This document shows, piece by piece, positions 22,525-26,129 of a stretch of DNA of 26,129 bases (the stretch's first letter is position 1; each line of letters starts with the position of its first letter). Below the pieces are notes generated by a model that searched no databases, was not told where the DNA came from, and saw only the letters and a program-made list of their open reading frames with translations. The stretch is taken from positions 1 to 26,129 of the forward strand of contig JBOGIR010000240.1 in the NCBI GenBank assembly GCA_050742335.1, written 5' to 3'. The DNA is from DATCJA01 sp050742335. Lineage in GTDB: Bacteria > Acidobacteriota > Vicinamibacteria > Vicinamibacterales > UBA2999. Both the position numbers and the translations under genes were made by a program.

Positions 22525-23289
22525 TCAGTCGGTTACTGTCCCAAGATAGATCTGCTGCACGCTGCGGTTCGCGCTGACCTCGTCCCGATGGCCGTCGACG
22601 AGCACGCTCCCCTGATGCAGCACCGTGACACGTTCGGCAAAGGCGAACGCCACGTCCATGTCGTGCTCGATGAGCAGCACGGCGATTCCGGGATCCAGCC
22701 GCTCGAGGAGCGCGTGCATCATCTGGCTCTCGCCTGCCGACAGGCCCGCCATCGGCTCGTCCAGCAGCAGCAGACGCGGCTGCCCGGCCATCGACAAGGC
22801 CACTTCGAGCTTCCGCTGGTCACCGTACGAGAGGGCCCTGGCCACTTCACCAGTCAGCGCTGACAGCCCGAACGTGTCGAGGAGCCGCGCGGCCCGGTGC
22901 TCCAGGTCCGGATAGGACGACACCGCCCGGTGCATCGCGAGTTTCCGGCGGTCGAGCGCCGCACACGCCAACAGGACGTTGTCGAGGACGGTGAGGCCCG
23001 GAAACAGCTTCGTAATCTGAAACGTCCTGGCAATGCCGAGTGCGGCACGCCGATGCGGAGCCAGACGCGTCACGTCGGTACCGAACAGCAAGATGCGCCC
23101 CGCCGTCGCGCGCAGTTCCCCACTGATCAGATTGAACAGCGTGGTCTTGCCGGCGCCGTTCGGGCCGATGAGCGCGTGCCGCTCGCCGGGCGCCACGTCC
23201 AGGCTGACGTTGTCGACCGCCTTGAGGCCGCCGAAATGCCGCGAGACGTTCTCGAGAACGAGCGCCGGCGAGCTCATCGCGGCGCTCAT
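22525..23289 (-). CDS. livG: ABC transporter ATP-binding protein LivG (branched-chain amino acid type)
   Basis: ATG 23289 is preceded by AAGGAGT at good spacing, so it is chosen over an in-frame start at 23310. The 254-residue protein has ALVLENVSRHFGGLKAVDNV, the LivG hallmark N-terminus. It also has Walker A GPNGAGKTT, RTFQITKLFPGLTVLDNVLL (the LivG Q-loop region), signature LSYGDQRKLEVA, Walker B LLLLDEPMAGLS, and H-loop IEHDMDVAF. The C-terminus ANRSVQQIYLG is typical of LivG. It is the second ATPase of the importer. The 231-bp spacer to livF and the 249-bp spacer to the binding-protein gene both contain structured repeats. Confidence 0.94.
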   Translation of the reverse strand: MSAAMSSPALVLENVSRHFGGLKAVDNVSLDVAPGERHALIGPNGAGKTTLFNLISGELRATAGRILLFGTDVTRLAPHRRAALGIARTFQITKLFPGLTVLDNVLLACAALDRRKLAMHRAVSSYPDLEHRAARLLDTFGLSALTGEVARALSYGDQRKLEVALSMAGQPRLLLLDEPMAGLSAGESQMMHALLERLDPGIAVLLIEHDMDVAFAFAERVTVLHQGSVLVDGHRDEVSANRSVQQIYLGTVTD

Positions 23290-23323
23290 TGTAGTACTCC
23301 TTACTATCACTTTCGAGATTTCA

Positions 23324-23507
23324 GGCCGGACACATGCTGCTCCGGCGAACCGCTCGACGGCGCGGGAAACCGGGTCTCCGGCGGGGTGTCGGCGGCAGGC
23401 GGCAGCTCCGTGAGCTGCCGCGGATTTCGGCGCCTGCGACCCGGTTTCCCATCTGGCGCCCGCGACGCGCCGCTCGCAAGGTTCGCCTCCGCAGCACGTG
23501 TCCAGCC
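23324..23507. repeat. 184-bp imperfect inverted-repeat element B
   Basis: The left arm (23324-23376) and right arm (23438-23507) are extended inverted copies. The outer 28 bp match at 23 positions (GGCyGGACACrTGCTGC, then GGCGAACC), and the inner 13 bp GGGAAACCGGGTC match exactly. The right arm has about 17 extra bases between. The centre is a perfect 10-bp hairpin GCGGCAGCTC-CGT (23399-23421) followed by GGATT, the same core as element A. No open frame is convincing. It sits between livG and the binding-protein gene. Confidence 0.82.
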
Positions 23508-23538
23508 TGTTGAGCGGCCGAGAACATGGCGCTGCGCA

Positions 23539-24768
23539 TTAGGACGGCGGCACGAAGCGTCGCGAGTAGAGCGGCTGGCGCAGGTAGTCTGCCGGGTTGT
23601 ACTTCCAGAATTGCGATACGCGCGGCAACGTGGCGATCACCGTGTTCTGCAGCTCGCCGTTCACCCGCTCCACGCGCCGGATGTAGATGCTCTGAATCGG
23701 GTTACCGTACTCGTCGAGCGTCACCAGACCGCGTGGCAGGCCGGTCGGCTGTGCCGCGCGCAGCGCCTCGAGCAGCTTCGCGCGGTCGTCAACGCGGCCG
23801 TCGAGTGCTTCGATCGCCGCCAGAACCCACTTGCCACCCGTATACATGCTCTCGGCGTAGTAGCTCGCCATCTTGTTGTACCGGCGTCGATACGCGCCGG
23901 TGAACCGGCGATTGTCCGGCGTGTCCAGGGCCGCGCTGTACTGCAGGGACGTGACGACGCCGAGCGCCTCGTCGCCCATGAACGGCAGCACGTGCTCGTC
24001 CGTCGTGGTGCCGGAACCGATGAGGGGGACGCGTCCCTTCAACCCGTATTCCGCGTACTGCCGCATGAACTGCAGCGCGGTACGGCCGAGGAAGAGCGCG
24101 TACACGGCGTCGACGTCGCGCGAGATTTGCGCCAGGTACGGCGCGAAATCGTGCACCGAGACCGGCGTCCACATCTTCTGGACAATGCGGCCGCCCTCGG
24201 CCTCGAAGGTGCGCTGAAAACCACCGACCGACTCCCAGCCGAACGCATAGTCGAGGGCAATCGTGGCGACGGTGCGGTAGCGAAGGGTCCGGTACGCGTA
24301 CTCGCCGAACGCGTGGTTCGGCTGGCTGCTGGTCCATCCGGTGCGGACGATCCACTGGCTGCGGCGGCGCTGCGTGAGGTCGTCAGACGACACTACCGGG
24401 TACACCGTCGGAATCTGCTGCGCGTCGACGTACGGGGCGAGCGCGTACCCACTCGACGCGAGCAGCGTCCCCGCCAGCAGATGCACGCGATCGGACTCCA
24501 CCAGCTTCCGCGCCTTCGTCAGCGTCACAGCCGGAATAGCCTCGTCGTCTTCGATGATGAGCTGAATCTGCCGGCCGCCGGCGCGGTAGCCGACCTCGTC
24601 GAGCAGGAGCAGGAAGCCGTTCAGGATGTCGCGGCCGTTCTGTGCGAACGGGCCCGACAGCGGCACGATGAAGCCGATCTTGATCGGACCCGCAGGTGTC
24701 TGGCCGTGAAGGAGGGCTGCTGCGGCAATCAGCGCCAGCACGAGGAGGGTGAGTCGAATTCGTGTCAT
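23539..24768 (-). CDS. Periplasmic substrate-binding protein of the liv-type importer
   Basis: Translation from ATG 24768 gives 409 residues with a signal peptide (MTRIRLTLLVLALIAAAALL, then HGQ). A GTG at 24783 would add five residues. The mature part is a type I periplasmic-binding fold (Leu/Ile/Val-binding or receptor-family ligand-binding): IKIGFIVPLSGPFAQNG, GRQIQLIIEDDEA, LTKARKLVESDRVHLLAGTL, YPVVSSDDLTQRRRSQWIVR, ATIALDYAFGWESVGGFQR, and VYALFLGRTALQFMRQYAEY. It captures ligand and delivers it to LivHM. The family also binds amides, urea and aromatic compounds, so leucine-type specificity is likely by context only. REP palindromes lie directly upstream of the start. Confidence 0.92.
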   Translation of the reverse strand: MTRIRLTLLVLALIAAAALLHGQTPAGPIKIGFIVPLSGPFAQNGRDILNGFLLLLDEVGYRAGGRQIQLIIEDDEAIPAVTLTKARKLVESDRVHLLAGTLLASSGYALAPYVDAQQIPTVYPVVSSDDLTQRRRSQWIVRTGWTSSQPNHAFGEYAYRTLRYRTVATIALDYAFGWESVGGFQRTFEAEGGRIVQKMWTPVSVHDFAPYLAQISRDVDAVYALFLGRTALQFMRQYAEYGLKGRVPLIGSGTTTDEHVLPFMGDEALGVVTSLQYSAALDTPDNRRFTGAYRRRYNKMASYYAESMYTGGKWVLAAIEALDGRVDDRAKLLEALRAAQPTGLPRGLVTLDEYGNPIQSIYIRRVERVNGELQNTVIATLPRVSQFWKYNPADYLRQPLYSRRFVPPS

Positions 24769-24780
24769 GGGTGACCAGGT

Positions 24781-24940
24781 CACGGTCCGGCTAAAGCCGG
24801 ACTAAGTACTACGAACAGTTCACGGTCCGGCTAAAGCCGGACACTACGTACGGTCGTACGGTCGTTCGGTCGTTTTTTGGATCGTAGTGTCCGCCCTTAA
24901 GCGGACCGTACGTTTCCGGATCCCGGATCCCGGATCCCGG
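24781..24940. repeat. Palindromic and tandem repeat cluster between livM and the binding-protein gene
   Basis: Two copies of CACGGTCCGGCTAAAGCCGG (24781 and 24821) each form the GTCCGGCT-AA-AGCCGGAC hairpin. Bases 24821-24852 are identical to 11548-11579. Next come short GGTCGTnC iterations (about 24853-24875), a GTCCGC-ccttaa-GCGGAC hairpin (about 24888-24905) and 3.6 copies of CCGGATC (24916-24940). This is intra-operon spacer with no gene. Confidence 0.85.
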
Positions 24941-24952
24941 TCTCACAATGTC

Positions 24953-25957
24953 TCAAGCCGACCGCCGACGGCCCAGATTCCACAACCCTTGCGGCGCCAC
25001 GAGGATCGCCACGATGTAGACGATCCCCAATATCAGCAGCCAGCGCGCAGTATAGGCGCTCATCACGTTCTTCAGCAGGACGATGATGCCGGCGCCGAGC
25101 ACCGGACCCACCAGCGTAGCGGGACCGCCAAGCGTCACCATCAAGAACAGCTCAGACGAGGCCGTCAACTCCAGATATGTGGGACTCACGAAGCCGTTGT
25201 AGTAAGCCCACATCACGCCCGCCACACTCGCAAACGCACCGGCAATAACGAAACTCAGATAACAGTGGAGCCAGGTGTTGAACCCAAGGCTCTTCATCCG
25301 CCCTTCGTTCTCGCGGATCCCGCGCAGCGTCAGGCCGAACGGCGACTGTACGAGCAGAGCCATCGACCCCGCACACGCAAGGCACACGAACAACGTCACA
25401 TAGTAGAAGGCGACAGGGCCGGCAAGCGGAAGACCGGCGTGCACGAGCAGGTTCGGAATGCCCGAGATCCCATTGTCGCCGCCGGTCACGGGGATCCAAC
25501 GGTAGCTCAAGCCCCAGAGCACCATGCCAAGCGCGAGCGTGATCATCAGGAAGTACACGTCCCGCACGTGAGACACGATCACACCGACCACCGCGGCCAG
25601 CGCCGTTCCGATCAGGATCGCGCCAACCGCGCAGATCCAGAAATCGGCGCGATAGGCGGTGGACAGGACGGCGACGGCATACGCCGCCACACCGAAAAAG
25701 GCGGCGTGACCGAGCGACGGCAGGCCGGTGTACCCGAGCAGCACGTCGAGGCTCATCGCAAGAATGGCGAGGATCGCAATCTGCGTCAGAAGACCGACCC
25801 AGTAGGAGCTCAGGAACAGAGGACCAGCCACCAGGAGGATCGCGAGGACTGCCAGGATTCCCAGCCTCCATCCCGCCTTCGCGCCGATGGCGCTTCGGCG
25901 GGCTTCGCCGGTCCGGAGGCCTGAAGGCCTCCGGCTACCCTTACGCGTGGCCATCAT
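24953..25957 (-). CDS. livM: ABC transporter permease LivM (branched-chain amino acid type)
   Basis: The start ATG 25957 overlaps the livH stop (ATGA), which fixes it despite an unusual N-terminal tail of about 28 residues (RKGSRRPSGLRTGEARRSAI). The 334-residue permease has about nine hydrophobic segments: LGILAVLAILLVAGPLFL, LLTQIAILAILAMSLDVLLG, HAAFFGVAAYAVAVL, and VYFLMITLALGMVLWGLSY. It carries the LivM signatures GYTGLPSLGHAAFFGVAAY and RGIRENEGRMKSLGFN, the latter being the cytoplasmic coupling loop. It forms the channel with LivH. The N-terminal tail is encoded across a REP-like palindrome (25913-25934). The C-terminus is basic (APQGLWNLGRRRSA). Confidence 0.94.
   Translation of the reverse strand: MMATRKGSRRPSGLRTGEARRSAIGAKAGWRLGILAVLAILLVAGPLFLSSYWVGLLTQIAILAILAMSLDVLLGYTGLPSLGHAAFFGVAAYAVAVLSTAYRADFWICAVGAILIGTALAAVVGVIVSHVRDVYFLMITLALGMVLWGLSYRWIPVTGGDNGISGIPNLLVHAGLPLAGPVAFYYVTLFVCLACAGSMALLVQSPFGLTLRGIRENEGRMKSLGFNTWLHCYLSFVIAGAFASVAGVMWAYYNGFVSPTYLELTASSELFLMVTLGGPATLVGPVLGAGIIVLLKNVMSAYTARWLLILGIVYIVAILVAPQGLWNLGRRRSA
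25913..25934. repeat. Perfect palindrome CCGGAGGCC-TGAA-GGCCTCCGG inside livM
   Basis: A 9-bp stem with a 4-base loop, intergenic-repeat in appearance, lies within codons about 8-15 of livM. Neighbouring bases (about 25880-25911) add CGCCGATGGCGCTTCGGCGG palindromy. In mRNA it would place a strong hairpin just after the livM start codon. Confidence 0.85.
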
Positions 25958-26129
25958 GCGCGGCCATACAATCCGGTCGGCTTGAAGGCGAGGACGAGCA
26001 CCATCGGCGCAAACAGCGTGAAGTACGACAGCTCGGGCACGAGCGCCTTGCCGAAGTTGTCGATCATCCCGACGACGACGCTGCCGACGAGGGCGCCTTT
26101 CAGGCTGCCCATCCCGCCGACAATCACCA
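25954..26129 (-). CDS. livH: ABC transporter permease LivH, C-terminal part (5' end outside window)
   Basis: The last 58 residues are present: VIVGGMGSLKGALVGSVVVG (the conserved LivH GGMGSxxGA loop), MIDNFGKALVPELSYFTLF, and VLAFKPTGLYGRA ending at TGA 25954-25956. Downstream livM starts within the stop codon (ATGA), so the pair is coupled. LivH and LivM make the heterodimeric membrane channel. The gene begins beyond the right edge and is probably first in the operon. Confidence 0.93.
   Translation of the reverse strand, partial: VIVGGMGSLKGALVGSVVVGMIDNFGKALVPELSYFTLFAPMVLVLAFKPTGLYGRA

Noticed and set aside
22897..24774. A 625-codon plus-strand open frame opposite livG and the binding-protein gene
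   Set aside because: It is a shadow in high-GC DNA. It spans two real genes and element B and shows no family motif.

Overview
The window looks like chromosome from a high-GC soil-type bacterium, most likely an acidobacterium of the Vicinamibacteria group. This is inference. It rests on an Oar-type TonB-dependent receptor with an N-terminal carboxypeptidase-regulatory-like domain, two adjacent secreted proteins of a family I associate with Acidobacteriota (GDSRGRWEGDTLVVD motif), a TPR protein ending in a DUF2914-like domain, a DUF885 peptidase, and GTCCGGCTAAAGCCGGAC palindromes in intergenic DNA. No plasmid backbone, CRISPR array, intact insertion sequence or rRNA is visible.

Layout. Bases 1-2313 (minus) hold the 5' part of a long protein: a degenerate receiver domain followed by a highly repetitive coiled coil that runs off the left edge. 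Bases 2649-3689 (minus) encode the TPR/DUF2914 membrane protein. Bases 3.7-10.1 kb are a mixed zone in which decayed genes lie between intact ones: a frameshifted CHASE sensor-domain remnant, a small membrane/coiled-coil protein coupled to a phage-type M15 peptidase, an internally deleted SDR gene, the two secreted paralogues, a 5'-truncated and frameshifted MBL-fold hydrolase, an intact MDR-type oxidoreductase, and a possible frameshifted membrane-protein relic. Bases 10.1-11.1 kb (plus) encode a lipoprotein with two NTF2-like domains. Bases 11.1-11.7 kb are a repeat-rich spacer containing tRNA-Ser(CGA).

From 11.7 kb to the right edge everything is on the minus strand. In transcription order from the right edge: livH (partial), livM, the substrate-binding protein, livG and livF, forming one branched-chain-amino-acid-type ABC importer; then a PHP-domain phosphoesterase directly abutting livF; then ilvA (threonine deaminase), followed 4 nt later by a DUF885 metallopeptidase; tadA; the nfeD-qmcA membrane quality-control pair; a relic of a second tadA-like gene; and the Oar-like receptor. 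Import of branched-chain or related amino acids, isoleucine-pathway entry (IlvA) and peptide hydrolysis (DUF885) make a plausible amino-acid supply neighbourhood.

The most unusual material is (i) the pseudo-receiver/coiled-coil protein, whose layout recalls Myxococcus FrzS and whose DNA carries near-identical 297-bp-spaced repeats; (ii) two large intergenic inverted-repeat elements (17251-17409 and 23324-23507) that share one central hairpin motif; (iii) the membrane protein plus M15 peptidase pair, which resembles a phage lysis module; and (iv) a 36-bp near-identical repeat on both sides of the TPR gene whose substitution pattern suggests former coding sequence.
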